64,000 bases of DNA from Paenibacillus_F chitinolyticus_A (lineage in GTDB: Bacteria; Bacillota; Bacilli; Paenibacillales; NBRC-103111), in NCBI RefSeq assembly GCF_045038035.1, contig NZ_CP173427.1:1488001-1552000 (forward strand), written 5' to 3'. This document shows positions 52,557-60,637 of the stretch, one piece after another. Below the pieces are notes generated by a model. It saw only the letters and a list, made by a program, of their open reading frames with translations. It was not told the origin of the DNA and did no database searches. The position numbers were made by a program, and so were the translations under genes. The first letter of the stretch is position 1; the number at the start of each line of letters is the position of its first letter.

Positions 52557-53036
52557 TCGCTGGAAGCCGGGGGGCGGACCAGCCGCCGCAGACCTGGCCG
52601 GGCACCCATAGGCCAGGGAAGTCGCCTGTAGAAACGGCAGGATGCTGATTCCGCTTCAAAATCCCTTTTAGCGACAAGCAATCCTACTCTATGCAGCGGC
52701 GTTTATGAACTCGTGAGTATGCGGGTGCATCCAAACCAAGTTTCCGCTAGCCGCTTGTTGGCCGTTTTGGCTGATTCTGCCCTTTATTGCGCCTTTATTG
52801 CGCCGTTTTTCCGGCAGTCTGCCGACAGTTCCGACACCAATTCCGCCAACAGTTAAAACCGGCTTTGAAAAATGTGCGGCCCGTTACAAGATCCGGCAGT
52901 TGAATAGAGACGAGAATCGCAATAGAATAAGAATTAGGTGCTGGTCAATTAATTTGGCGGAATCAGCCCGGCCGAGCGGAAAGGCGTGTAAACGCTGCCG
53001 CCCTGCTAAAATGATTAGGACAGGGAGGAATACTGG
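52557..53036 (+). other. Intergenic region before sdaAB
   Basis: 480 bases with no supported gene. It contains a tandem duplication of the 11-mer CCTTTATTGCG (52781-52802). The sequence becomes AT-rich near 52880-52950, likely the sdaAB promoter region; TAAAAT at about 53008 is the best -10 but has no good -35. Confidence 0.5.
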
Positions 53037-53717
53037 GTGCGGTTCAAAGATGTTTTTTCGATTATCGGTCCTTCGATGATCGGCCCATCGAGCTCCCATA
53101 CGGCCGGAGCCATCCGTCTTGGGCGGGTGGCCAGGCAGCTATTCGGTCAGCAGCCGGACAAAGCCGAGCTGACTTTTTACGGGTCTTTTGCCGATACGTA
53201 CCGCGGCCACGGGACTGATTTGGCGATTGTCGGCGGCCTGCTGGATTATGAGACGGACAACAGCCGGATTCCGGATTCCCTGGAGGATGCGGAAGCGGCG
53301 GGGATCGAAATCGTTTTTCATACGAGCAAAGGGCTGACCGTTCATCCGAATACAGCGAAAATCGTTCTCTATGCCGGCGGCCAGGAAATGAGCATGGTCG
53401 GCGCATCGATAGGCGGAGGCAATATCGAAATTTTAGGGATTAACCAATTCGATCTCAAGTTCACGGGAGAATTTCCGACGCTGGTCGTTTCTCATCATGA
53501 CCGGCCCGGAATGATCGCCGACATTACCGCTATTTTGCAGAAACACAATGTCAATATCGGGTATATGGATCTGGACCGCAAAGGCCGCAACGGCGATGCC
53601 ATGACGGTGATTGAAGCGGATTCCGTGATTACGGACGGCCTGATCGGGGAGATTTTGCAGCTGAGCGAGGTAGACGGAGTGAAGATCGTGGATCTGAAGG
53701 AAAGAGGGCAATCATGA
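53037..53717 (+). CDS. sdaAB: L-serine dehydratase, beta subunit
   Basis: Beta subunit of the iron-sulphur serine dehydratase that converts L-serine to pyruvate and ammonia. 226 residues: N-terminal domain with SIIGPSMIGPSSSHTAGA and RLGRVAR, and a C-terminal ACT domain (about 150-226, PTLVVSHHDRPGMIADITAIL). GTG start at 53037 with GGGAGG 8 bases upstream. Overlaps the alpha-subunit gene by 4 bases (ATGA), as in other Bacillales. Confidence 0.95.
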   Translation: MRFKDVFSIIGPSMIGPSSSHTAGAIRLGRVARQLFGQQPDKAELTFYGSFADTYRGHGTDLAIVGGLLDYETDNSRIPDSLEDAEAAGIEIVFHTSKGLTVHPNTAKIVLYAGGQEMSMVGASIGGGNIEILGINQFDLKFTGEFPTLVVSHHDRPGMIADITAILQKHNVNIGYMDLDRKGRNGDAMTVIEADSVITDGLIGEILQLSEVDGVKIVDLKERGQS

Positions 53718-54601
53718 GATTTCGGACGCTTAAAGAACTGGCGGATATTTGCACGGCCGAGAACAAGTCGATTTCCGAGTTTATGCTGGAGGAACAGGCG
53801 AAGGAATCCGGCCGCGGCACGGAGCAGGAATTCGGGAAAATGGCCGATTACTACAAGATCATGAAGGAAGCGGTGCAAAAAGGACTCACCGAGGACACGA
53901 CGTCCCGCAGCGGACTGACCGGCATGGACGCCCAGCGCGTCATGAGCTATATGTCCGGCTCCGTCCCGTCCGTGGGCGAGGAAGCGTGCCGGGCGATGGC
54001 CTACGCGCTTGCGGTGTCCGAAGTGAACGCGTCCATGGGCCGCATCATCGCGACACCGACCGCAGGCTCCTGCGGCATCATCCCCGGCGTGTTCGTCAGC
54101 GCCCAGCAGCGGTTCGGCTGGGATGACGACCACCTCGTGACGGGCCTGTTCAGCGCCGGCGCCATCGGCTACATCATCGCGAACAACTCGTTTGTGTCCG
54201 GCGCCGAGGGAGGCTGCCAGGCCGAGGTCGGTTCCGCCATCGGCATGGCGGCCGGCGCGATGGTCGAGCTGCGCGGCGGAACGCCCGCGCAGGCGGTGCA
54301 CGCCGTCGGCCTGGCGCTGAAAAACACGCTCGGGCTCATCTGCGACCCCGTCGGCGGCCTCGTGGAGATTCCGTGCATCGTCCGCAACGGCTTCGGCGCC
54401 GTCAATGCGCTGGCCGCCGCGGACATGGCCCTTGCGGGCGTGCGCAGCGCCATTCCGTCCGACGAAGTCATCCAGGTGATGTACGAGGCCGGATCCGCTA
54501 TGCCCGAGAAGTACAGGGAAACGGCCAAGGGCGGTTTGGCCCAGACGCCGACGGGCAAAAAAATGATGCAGGAGCTGAAGCTCAGCCGCAAACGTACTTA
54601 G
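53714..54601 (+). CDS. sdaAA: L-serine dehydratase, alpha subunit
   Basis: Catalytic 4Fe-4S subunit, 295 residues. TPTAGSCGIIPGVF and ICDPVGGLVEIPCIVRNGFG carry conserved cluster-binding Cys residues; SGAEGGCQAEVGSA holds another. Translationally coupled to sdaAB through overlapping ATGA. Pyruvate made here would feed the same pool used by the pdh complex. Confidence 0.95.
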   Translation: MRFRTLKELADICTAENKSISEFMLEEQAKESGRGTEQEFGKMADYYKIMKEAVQKGLTEDTTSRSGLTGMDAQRVMSYMSGSVPSVGEEACRAMAYALAVSEVNASMGRIIATPTAGSCGIIPGVFVSAQQRFGWDDDHLVTGLFSAGAIGYIIANNSFVSGAEGGCQAEVGSAIGMAAGAMVELRGGTPAQAVHAVGLALKNTLGLICDPVGGLVEIPCIVRNGFGAVNALAAADMALAGVRSAIPSDEVIQVMYEAGSAMPEKYRETAKGGLAQTPTGKKMMQELKLSRKRT

Positions 54602-54753
54602 AGGCTGCGAGCCGGGCGTAACTCCTGTTTCAATACAGGCTCGTCAAGGGCATGGAGCCGTCTCTGCCTACAGAAAGCACCACACCTCGCGCATCGCGGA
54701 CCACTGCAATGCAGTGTCTCACCGCGCGCTGGAAGCTTGCATGGTGCAGCACA

Positions 54754-54787
54754 GACGCGTCCGGATTGCCGGGCGTGTCTTTTTTTT
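54754..54787 (+). terminator. Terminator after sdaAA
   Basis: GACGCGTCCGG pairs over 11 positions with CCGGGCGTGTC (two G-U pairs) around ATTG, followed by eight T. Confidence 0.85.
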
Positions 54788-54902
54788 GCGGATGGTAGTT
54801 GGGCAAAGCAGAGGAAGCCTTGGAACGGACGAAGCGCGCTTAACGATTGTCCAGGACTTCTCCCGCGGCGAGCGTTTGGCGCCGTGTGGCGCCGTAAGAG
54901 GC

Positions 54903-54977
54903 GGTCGCCGCACCGGAACTGAGCGCGATGTGCCCCAAGACGGGGGTCGCCCACACCGGAATTGAGCGCGATGCGCC
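54903..54977 (+). repeat. Two-copy diverged direct repeat
   Basis: Copies at 54903-54934 and 54945-54977 share GGTCGCC, CACCGGAA and TGAGCGCGATG, with only a few differences. Origin unknown. Confidence 0.6.
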
Positions 54978-55072
54978 GCAGTTCTCGGCGGTTTTGTTTA
55001 AAGGGAGAAAGGAGATCGGCCGCCCGTAGAAGAATTTTTATATATACAACCAAGCTGGGAGGCTGAATCGTT

Positions 55073-56002
55073 ATGGAATTTACTCTGGACCGTTTTCATG
55101 GCTGCCTGGCCGGTCTCGCCGCGGGCGATGCGCTGGGGACGGCGGTGGAATTCAGCAGACCGGGAACTTTCGAGCCCCTTCGCGATATGGTCGGCGGCGG
55201 TGTTTTTGGTCTGCGGCCGGGCCAGTGGACCGACGATACGTCGATGGCGCTTTGTCTCGCCGAAAGCCTGCTGGATACGGGCGGCTTCGATCCCGCCGAT
55301 CAGATGAACCGCTACGTAAGCTGGTTCAGAGAGGGATACATGAGCAGCACGGGCACGTGCTTCGACATCGGGAACGCGACGCGGGAAGCGCTGCTGCTGT
55401 TCGAGCGTACGGGAGAGCCTTTCAGCGGCTCGAGCGACCCGTATTCCGCGGGCAACGGCTCCATCATGAGGCTGGCTCCCGTGCCGATGTTCTATGCCGC
55501 CGATCCGGCAGCGGCCGTCCGCTTCGCGGTGCAGAGCTCCCGCACGACGCACGGCACGGCGGAATGCCTGCAGGCCTGCGGGCTGCTCGCCTGCTATCTC
55601 CTCGCGGGCCTGCGCGGCTGGAGCAAAACGGAGCTCCTGGCGCCGGATGCTTACCGCGAATGGATGGCGGCGGCCGGACTGGAGCTGTCCGGCGGACTCG
55701 CCGAGATCCTCGGCGGCTCTTACCGGCATAAGGAGCCGCCGGCGATCAAAGGCTCCGGCTATGTCGTCCAGTCGCTGGAAGCCGCTTTGTGGGCTTTCGA
55801 CAAGTCCTCAAGCTTCGAGGACGGGGCCCTGCTGGCCGTCAATCTGGGTGACGACGCCGACACGACGGGAGCCGTCTACGGGCAGATTGCCGGGGCCTAC
55901 TACGGCTATGGCGGCATACCGGAATCGTGGCGGGAGAAGCTGGCGATGCGCGGGAAGATCGAGGAGACAGCGCGGAAGCTGCACGGTTTCCAGCGTGTTT
56001 AG
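55073..56002 (+). CDS. ADP-ribosylglycohydrolase family protein (DraG-like)
   Basis: 309 residues. Predicted Mg-dependent hydrolase removing ADP-ribose from proteins or small molecules. The N-terminal GCLAGLAAGDALGTAVEFS is the family start, WTDDTSMALCLAESLL provides the first metal Asp pair and VNLGDDADTTGAVYGQIAGA the second. GGGAGG is about 9 bases before ATG. It stands alone. With the sirtuin and nicotinamide salvage genes it makes three NAD-linked functions in this window, though not adjacent. Confidence 0.92.
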   Translation: MEFTLDRFHGCLAGLAAGDALGTAVEFSRPGTFEPLRDMVGGGVFGLRPGQWTDDTSMALCLAESLLDTGGFDPADQMNRYVSWFREGYMSSTGTCFDIGNATREALLLFERTGEPFSGSSDPYSAGNGSIMRLAPVPMFYAADPAAAVRFAVQSSRTTHGTAECLQACGLLACYLLAGLRGWSKTELLAPDAYREWMAAAGLELSGGLAEILGGSYRHKEPPAIKGSGYVVQSLEAALWAFDKSSSFEDGALLAVNLGDDADTTGAVYGQIAGAYYGYGGIPESWREKLAMRGKIEETARKLHGFQRV

Positions 56003-56079
56003 CGCCTGTTTTTATAAGTAAGCGGCTTCGGGAAAACTTGAAGCGTTACACCGGTATCCATCGAAGCGATAAGCTGAAC

Positions 56080-56106
56080 AAAGAAGCCGTCCTTGGCTTC
56101 TTTTTC
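56080..56106 (+). terminator. Terminator after the ADP-ribosylglycohydrolase gene
   Basis: AGAAGCC pairs with GGCTTCT around GTCCTT, followed by five T. Confidence 0.8.
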
Positions 56107-56172
56107 TTTTGCCGGCGTGCGAAAAGAATAGGGAAAACGTGCAAAATTTTCCCTCTAACTTGAACCGGATTC

Positions 56173-56181
56173 TGCTATACT
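56173..56181 (+). promoter_or_regulatory. Extended -10 promoter of the envelope-protein gene
   Basis: TGCTATACT lies 38 bases before ATG 56219 with no good -35; the TG-N extension can compensate. Confidence 0.55.
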
Positions 56182-56218
56182 AGAAGTCTTCAAACTACAC
56201 GGGAGGCTGTATTTTTTT

Positions 56219-56893
56219 ATGTGGAATTCGATTGGGATGTTAAGTTTGCTCGGTTGTGTCGCTTTGTTCGTATGGGCCGTTGTCGCCGTTATCCGGAAAA
56301 ACGGAAAAGCCAAAAAGATTTTTATGGGGTCCGGGGCCTGTTTCGTGCTGATGATCGTGGGCGCGGTAAATGCGGGACCCGAGAAGCCTCTGAACGTGCC
56401 GGTGTCAACGCCTGCCGGTGCCAAAGCGCCGTCTGCGGACCAGACCTCCGTTGTCGCGCCTGAGCAGGGGACGCAGCAGGGCGGGTCATCTGCCGACGAA
56501 AACCGGGAAGACGATGCCGATACGGACACCACGATCATCGTACCGTATAAGTCGGCTAAGCCGACCGTGACGCCGAGTCCAACCGCGACACCCAAGCCGA
56601 CGGCAAAAATATCGCCTTCACCGTCCGTTTCCCCGACGGTTAAACCCGCGGCAACGAACACGTCAAAACCGACGGCGTCGCCAACGTCAAAACCGGGAAC
56701 CACGCTGTCGCCCAAACCGGCCTCTTCATCGTCGCCTAGACCCACGGCTTCCGCTTCTCCGAAACCGACGACAGCGCCCAAGCCGACACCGCAGCCGGAA
56801 ACCGCCAAGCCGACCCCGACGCCGGCGGCTAAACCGTCTACACCTTCGCCGCCTTCCACACCGAAACCGACTCCGAAAACGTCGAAGGGATGA
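56219..56893 (+). CDS. Membrane-anchored Pro/Thr/Ser-rich envelope protein
   Basis: 224 residues. Two hydrophobic segments (about 5-25 and 35-55) are followed by an acidic stretch and then, from about residue 110 to the end, a proline/threonine/serine/lysine-rich tail with repeated TPKPT, SPKP and KPTAS-like units. The tail looks like a wall-spanning spacer; no sorting motif (LPXTG) follows. Two membrane segments in that order place the tail outside if the N-terminus is outside, which I cannot decide. GGGAGG is about 12 bases before ATG. Function unknown. The repeats make the length likely to vary between strains. Confidence 0.75.
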   Translation: MWNSIGMLSLLGCVALFVWAVVAVIRKNGKAKKIFMGSGACFVLMIVGAVNAGPEKPLNVPVSTPAGAKAPSADQTSVVAPEQGTQQGGSSADENREDDADTDTTIIVPYKSAKPTVTPSPTATPKPTAKISPSPSVSPTVKPAATNTSKPTASPTSKPGTTLSPKPASSSSPRPTASASPKPTTAPKPTPQPETAKPTPTPAAKPSTPSPPSTPKPTPKTSKG

Positions 56894-56973
56894 GGGCGGG
56901 AGTTCTCTCTTTTATAGAGAGTTTAATCTGTTTTTCGTATGAATCAATGTAATATTGGGTGTTTTTTGAACTA

Positions 56974-57001
56974 TTGTTTTCCATTTGCGCAGTGGTATAA
57001 T
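56974..57001 (+). promoter_or_regulatory. Sigma-A-like promoter of the AHSA1-type gene
   Basis: TTGTTT (56974-56979) and TATAAT (56996-57001) are 16 bases apart, 42 bases before ATG 57043. Confidence 0.65.
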
Positions 57002-57042
57002 TATCGGTAGTACAAATCTAATAGAGTGGGGCGGTAATTAGT

Positions 57043-57468
57043 ATGGAAACTGGCGATAAAGTAACCATAACGGTAGAAGCCACAGTTCATGCTCCCGTTG
57101 AAAAAGTGTGGGAATATTGGACAGAACCACAGCATATAACGAAATGGTCTTTTGCTTCTGACGACTGGCATGCACCGAATGCCGAAAATGATTTAAGAGT
57201 CGGCGGAAAATTTGTCACAAGAATGGAAGCCAAAGATGGAAGTTTCGGATTTGAATTCGGTGGAGAATATGATGAAATCAGAAGCAATGAATTGATTTCT
57301 TACACGCTCGGAGATGGAAGAAAGGTTACGATCACGTTTATTGATCAAGGAAATAACACCAAGGTAATTGAAGCTTTTGAAGCGGAAGCCGCCAATTCCA
57401 TTGAGATGCAGAAAGCCGGATGGCAGGCGATTTTAGATAATTTTAAAAAATATAGTGAAACCTTTTAA
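57043..57468 (+). CDS. SRPBCC/AHSA1-type domain protein
   Basis: 141 residues of the START-like (Bet v 1) fold, activator-of-Hsp90-ATPase-homologue group. Start MVHAP-like VEATVHAPVEKVWEYWTEPQ and the C-terminal GWQAILDNFKKYSETF are typical. Such proteins bind small hydrophobic ligands and many have no known function. AT-rich compared with its upstream neighbours. The RBS (GGGGCGG) is modest. Confidence 0.88.
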   Translation: METGDKVTITVEATVHAPVEKVWEYWTEPQHITKWSFASDDWHAPNAENDLRVGGKFVTRMEAKDGSFGFEFGGEYDEIRSNELISYTLGDGRKVTITFIDQGNNTKVIEAFEAEAANSIEMQKAGWQAILDNFKKYSETF

Positions 57469-57586
57469 AAAAATTAAAATTCGTTCGGACTAAAGGTTGA
57501 CCACATAGTTCCGCCAAAGCAAGAGCCGGGTCATAGCTCGAAGTTAAACCGCGATGGCGACGGAGTCACTTGTCAGAAATAGAAGA

Positions 57587-57615
57587 AAGGGTCCTCAACC
57601 GAGGGCCCCTTTTTT
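57587..57615. terminator. Terminator between the AHSA1-type gene and the stalk-domain gene
   Basis: GGGTCCTC pairs with GAGGGCCC around AACC, with six T on the plus strand; the two genes converge on it. The preceding 57480-57586 contains short complementary segments (GAGC/GCTC, CGCC/GGCG) and no ORF. Confidence 0.75.
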
Positions 57616-57625
57616 AATACCTGTT

Positions 57626-58228
57626 TTATGAATCTAGCTCGCTCTCTTCTTCTATATCCTCCCTGATAAGGGTATCGAAAAATTGAGTCTCCGTTAGTTT
57701 ACCGTTATAAAAAGCACGAGCATTTTCAGTAGTTCCTGCTATGGATTCATTAAGCATATCTGCGAAAATAAAATCAGTAGTTCCCAGAGTGATTGCTTGC
57801 TTTGCTATTTCCTTGACTGCCTCATTATATTTATCTTCATTCCCCTTAAAGAATAAACCCTCATAAATAGCAATGAATTCCGTGTGGCCGGATCCATCCG
57901 TATGGTAATCTACAGAATGAATATTGTAGGTCTTTAAATGCCTCGCTACCTCATCCAGGCTTTTAAAAGCTGGTGATGATTCTATTTCCGCCGTATAAGT
58001 GTTCTGATCCCATTTCACTTCTGCTCCCAGCGCCTCAGAAACAGCTCTCACAGGCAGCACGGTGGTCCCGTCCAAGTTGATCCCGGGTACGTCGCTATTG
58101 ACTTCTTTGCCGTTAACCGTGACCTTGACGATGGCATTTCCTTTGTAAACTCCATTGATGCTGGATGCGGATACGACCCCTGCGAACACACTAAACGCAG
58201 CGACAAGCATGATAACTTTCTTATTCAT
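57626..58228 (-). CDS. Secreted protein with Cu-amine-oxidase-like stalk domain
   Basis: 200 residues from ATG 58228 (GGAG 8 bases upstream on the minus strand). Signal peptide MNKKVIMLVAAFSVFAGVVS, then a Cu-amine-oxidase N-terminal-like domain (KVTVNGKEVNSDVPGINLDG followed by TVLPVRAVSEALGAEVKWD, about 35-95), and a ~100-residue helical C-terminal part that I do not recognise. The same stalk-type domain ends the protein at 25104. Surface or spore-envelope location is likely; function unknown. Confidence 0.8.
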   Translation of the reverse strand: MNKKVIMLVAAFSVFAGVVSASSINGVYKGNAIVKVTVNGKEVNSDVPGINLDGTTVLPVRAVSEALGAEVKWDQNTYTAEIESSPAFKSLDEVARHLKTYNIHSVDYHTDGSGHTEFIAIYEGLFFKGNEDKYNEAVKEIAKQAITLGTTDFIFADMLNESIAGTTENARAFYNGKLTETQFFDTLIREDIEEESELDS

Positions 58229-58713
58229 CTTATGTCTCCATTCTAAATATAGGTACAAACCTCATTTAAGCATATTTTTCCAGTGCGGGAAATGGTGTTA
58301 TTTTGTCGAATCATTGGTATGTCGGTTCATACTGTTAAATAGTTAATAAGAACTGCGTTCCTTATGGCGCCGTGCTTTGAAAATGAACATCTTCTGAGTC
58401 GTAAAATAATCCGTGAGGCGCCAATATTGAAGCGGTAAAATGGGGATTTGGAGCTTCACTATACTGCTGTCATGAGTATCGAGAACCTGATGCATCCTCG
58501 GTCAGCCGCAGCTGGCGTTCCCGGACAACTCCTTCCAAATAGACAAGGAAGGGAACGAATTCACTTGAATAGTTTATCGGTGCTCATTCCTTCGAATCCC
58601 CTCTTACCAATTCCGCCCGTACAGGCACAATTAGGCGCCTGCCCTCATACAATGAGAAGACCGCAGCCGTTAATCCATGGTTGGTACGGGAATTGGAGCA
58701 GGAGGTGTCCTCT
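58229..58713 (+). other. Intergenic region before sigK
   Basis: About 485 bases. It contains the sigma-E-type promoter at 58626-58653. The rest shows no convincing ORF or strong repeat. Confidence 0.55.
58626..58653 (+). promoter_or_regulatory. sigK: Sigma-E-type promoter of sigK
   Basis: CATACAAT at 58646-58653 is a perfect sigma-E -10 (consensus CATACA.T). CACAATT at 58626-58632, 13 bases upstream, is a partial match to the -35. In B. subtilis sigK is likewise transcribed by sigma-E in the mother cell. It starts about 60 bases before the TTG at 58714. Confidence 0.65.
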
Positions 58714-58923
58714 TTGCCAGGATTTTTTAGCGCCATAGCCTTTTTCATCAAAGAACTGACACTGCTGGTATCGTATGTCAAAAACAACGCGTTCCCGCAG
58801 CCCCTCACCGAGGCGGAAGAAAGCAAGTATCTGCAAAAAATGGCGGAAGGCGATGCCCACGCCCGCAATTTGCTCATCGAACATAATCTTCGGCTTGTTG
58901 CACATATCGTCAACACGTTGTGA
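58714..58923 (+). CDS. sigK: RNA polymerase sigma-K, N-terminal part (interrupted gene)
   Basis: TTG 58714 follows AGGAGGTG by 6 bases. The 69-residue product carries the sigma-K pro-sequence and region 1.2-2.1 start: FFIKELTLLVSYVKNNAFPQ, AEGDAHARNLLIEHNLRLV and AHIV, nearly identical in pattern to Bacillus SpoIVCB. After AHIV (about codon 66, base 58913) homology ends and the frame reads NTL then TGA 58921-58923. The rest of sigma-K (KKFENTGEDAEDL onward) is absent from the window. B. subtilis and C. difficile split sigK with an excisable skin element, so this is most simply the 5' half next to a skin-like insertion. A simple dead gene is the alternative. Confidence 0.88.
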   Translation: MPGFFSAIAFFIKELTLLVSYVKNNAFPQPLTEAEESKYLQKMAEGDAHARNLLIEHNLRLVAHIVNTL

Positions 58924-59012
58924 ACACGAACCGACGTCAGGAAGTGGCGCGGTTTGTGTGCAGCGGGCGGTTTGTGAGGTGAGGTGGGCCGAGCTATATG
59001 GAGCCTGAATCA

Positions 59013-59035
59013 GCCGGTCCGAGGGGGCCGGTTTT
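59013..59035 (+). terminator. Terminator just inside the element
   Basis: CCGGTCC pairs with GGGCCGG (one G-U pair), followed by TTTT. It would stop transcription from the sigK promoter before jetA. Confidence 0.6.
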
Positions 59036-59059
59036 CTGCTTCTTCTGGAGTTAATACCG

Positions 59060-59087
59060 ATACTTGAGAGCCTTGTACGGCAAGTAT
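59060..59087. repeat. Inverted repeat upstream of jetA
   Basis: ATACTTG and CAAGTAT are perfect inverse copies 14 bases apart. The centre carries CCTTGTACGG. It may be an operator for the jet operon or part of a recombination site. Confidence 0.5.
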
Positions 59088-59166
59088 TCCGTATACCAAT
59101 GGAGCTTGCCATTAAGATTGAAGGGAATAGCCGTATTCTACCATACTTCATATCTTCCAAATCTAG

Positions 59167-59172
59167 TATAAT
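59167..59172 (+). promoter_or_regulatory. jetA: -10 hexamer before jetA
   Basis: Perfect TATAAT 41 bases before ATG 59213; the -35 is poor. Confidence 0.5.
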
Positions 59173-59212
59173 AAAGTATCGACATTTTTCTCCGAAAGGG
59201 TATGCGCGCGGT

Positions 59213-60631
59213 ATGATGAACTTGTTTGATGTAGTACCGGAAGGATTATTTCATCTTCTGACGGGTTCCAATCGGAAGATATATGCGGAAGCACTGCTGC
59301 TTTTATACGAGCATTCGCAAAGGGAGCGGTTCGGCATTCGCTATGAAGTCATGCGGGATCTGCTGCAGGAGCTGCTGGAGACTCAACAAGAAACGGGTAT
59401 GGTCATTTCTGCCGATGAGGATGAGCCGGTTGGAGCTGGAAGAGAGGATCAGCTTACGTTAGAGGATGTCTCCAGAGCTCAGGCCAATGCATTGCTGCGA
59501 CGGCTGGAACGGGCGAAGTGGATTGATGTGGAAACCCGCAGCCAGTTCGAAGCTTATATTGTACTTCCCCATTATGCCAGCCGGCTGATTGCGGTGTTTC
59601 AGGAATTATGCGAAGCACGGACGGTCGAATATCAACGGTTTGCTTTTGTAACTTATCAGCTTCTTACCGGCGAGGAGGCCAAAATGCGCCCTTGTTTCGC
59701 CGTAATGGAGGCGGCACAGGTAACAAGGCAATTTCGCCATGAATTGATTGGGTTATACAATAATATGAAGCATCACATGGAGACAGTTGTTCAAAAAACT
59801 TCGATTCGCGAAGTGCTGGACCATCATTTTGAAACCTATAAATCGCAAATTGTAGATAAAAGCTATCACCGGCTCAAAACGTCGGATCATGTGGCGCGCT
59901 ATCGTTTTCAAATCCTTCATACGGTTCAGAAGTGGCTCCTAGATCGGGGTTTGCTGCAGGAAGCTGCAATGGACGGCGTCAAGAGCGAGCTGTATGAAAC
60001 GGTTGAACAAGCGGAATATGCCGTCAAGGAAGCTTTATTCTTCATTGAAGAAACCTTTGTCGGGCTGGAAGAGATTTTCTATCAGATTGATGTGCGGCAT
60101 AACCAGTATCTTCGTTCTTCCTACGACCGGGCCAGATATTTGAGTCAGCAGCATGAAGGATTGGACCGCCGGTTGACACGTCTGCTGGAGTTGCTCGGCC
60201 AGCAAAAGCAGGATGCGGAATACTCGCTGTTCGCGATTAATCAGGTTCGCGGATGGTCAGAGCAGTCACTCCTGCCGCCGCGCCGCCGAAGGATGGCTCA
60301 TCAGCCGGAGACCCATGTTACGGTTCCGATTCCGGCACACGTGATGGAGGAGCTGCGACAGAGGAACGTAGAGAAAATGCGCAAGGCCATTACCCGTAAA
60401 AAAGTGGATGATTACGTCATGACCCGGCTTGGTGACCGAAAGCGCATGGAACTGATCGAGCTCGCTCCAAGTAGTGCCGAGGAATTTCTTATGCTGGGGT
60501 ATGTTTATTTGTATGGCTCGGATGGTGGCTCGCGTTTCAGCTTGGACCGGCAAGGCAAGCGGCAGACGGTTAGTGTCGGAAGATATCGATTCCACAATCA
60601 CGACATTGTCCGTAAAGAGCGGGGAGGATAA
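59213..60631 (+). CDS. jetA: Wadjet anti-plasmid system protein JetA
   Basis: 472 residues. Kleisin-like subunit of the Wadjet complex (DUF5716-type), which with JetB, the SMC-like JetC and the nuclease JetD recognises and cleaves closed circular plasmid DNA. The start MMNLFDVVPEGLFHLLTGSN is the usual JetA N-terminus. The body is mainly helical, with a long Glu/Arg-rich middle and DYVMTRLGDRKRMELIELAP near the C-terminus. ATG 59213 is preceded by a rather distant AAAGGG. jetB follows after 6 bases. Function by family and gene order; not tested. Confidence 0.88.
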   Translation: MMNLFDVVPEGLFHLLTGSNRKIYAEALLLLYEHSQRERFGIRYEVMRDLLQELLETQQETGMVISADEDEPVGAGREDQLTLEDVSRAQANALLRRLERAKWIDVETRSQFEAYIVLPHYASRLIAVFQELCEARTVEYQRFAFVTYQLLTGEEAKMRPCFAVMEAAQVTRQFRHELIGLYNNMKHHMETVVQKTSIREVLDHHFETYKSQIVDKSYHRLKTSDHVARYRFQILHTVQKWLLDRGLLQEAAMDGVKSELYETVEQAEYAVKEALFFIEETFVGLEEIFYQIDVRHNQYLRSSYDRARYLSQQHEGLDRRLTRLLELLGQQKQDAEYSLFAINQVRGWSEQSLLPPRRRRMAHQPETHVTVPIPAHVMEELRQRNVEKMRKAITRKKVDDYVMTRLGDRKRMELIELAPSSAEEFLMLGYVYLYGSDGGSRFSLDRQGKRQTVSVGRYRFHNHDIVRKERGG

Positions 60632-60637
60632 CGATTC

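Larger units (their letters stand above)
54602..55072 (+). other. Intergenic region before the ADP-ribosylglycohydrolase gene
   Basis: 471 bases. It holds the sdaA terminator (54754-54787), a small hairpin CACTGCA/TGCAGTG near 54702-54716, a diverged direct repeat (54903-54977), and an AT-rich stretch (55030-55050) that may be the promoter of the next gene. No ORF supported. Confidence 0.55.

Noticed and set aside
52781..52802. Tandem CCTTTATTGCG repeat as a CRISPR or attachment site
   Set aside because: Only two adjacent 11-base units, no spacers, no nearby recombinase; probably a simple duplication.
56155..56859. 234-codon minus-strand frame with Gly/Val/Asp repeats
   Set aside because: It is the reverse of the Pro/Thr-rich tail of the plus-strand envelope protein, which has its own RBS and membrane segments.
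57535..57560. Resemblance of GAAGTTAAAC to a piece of 5S rRNA
   Set aside because: Only about ten bases match, and no further 5S sequence or rRNA context is present.
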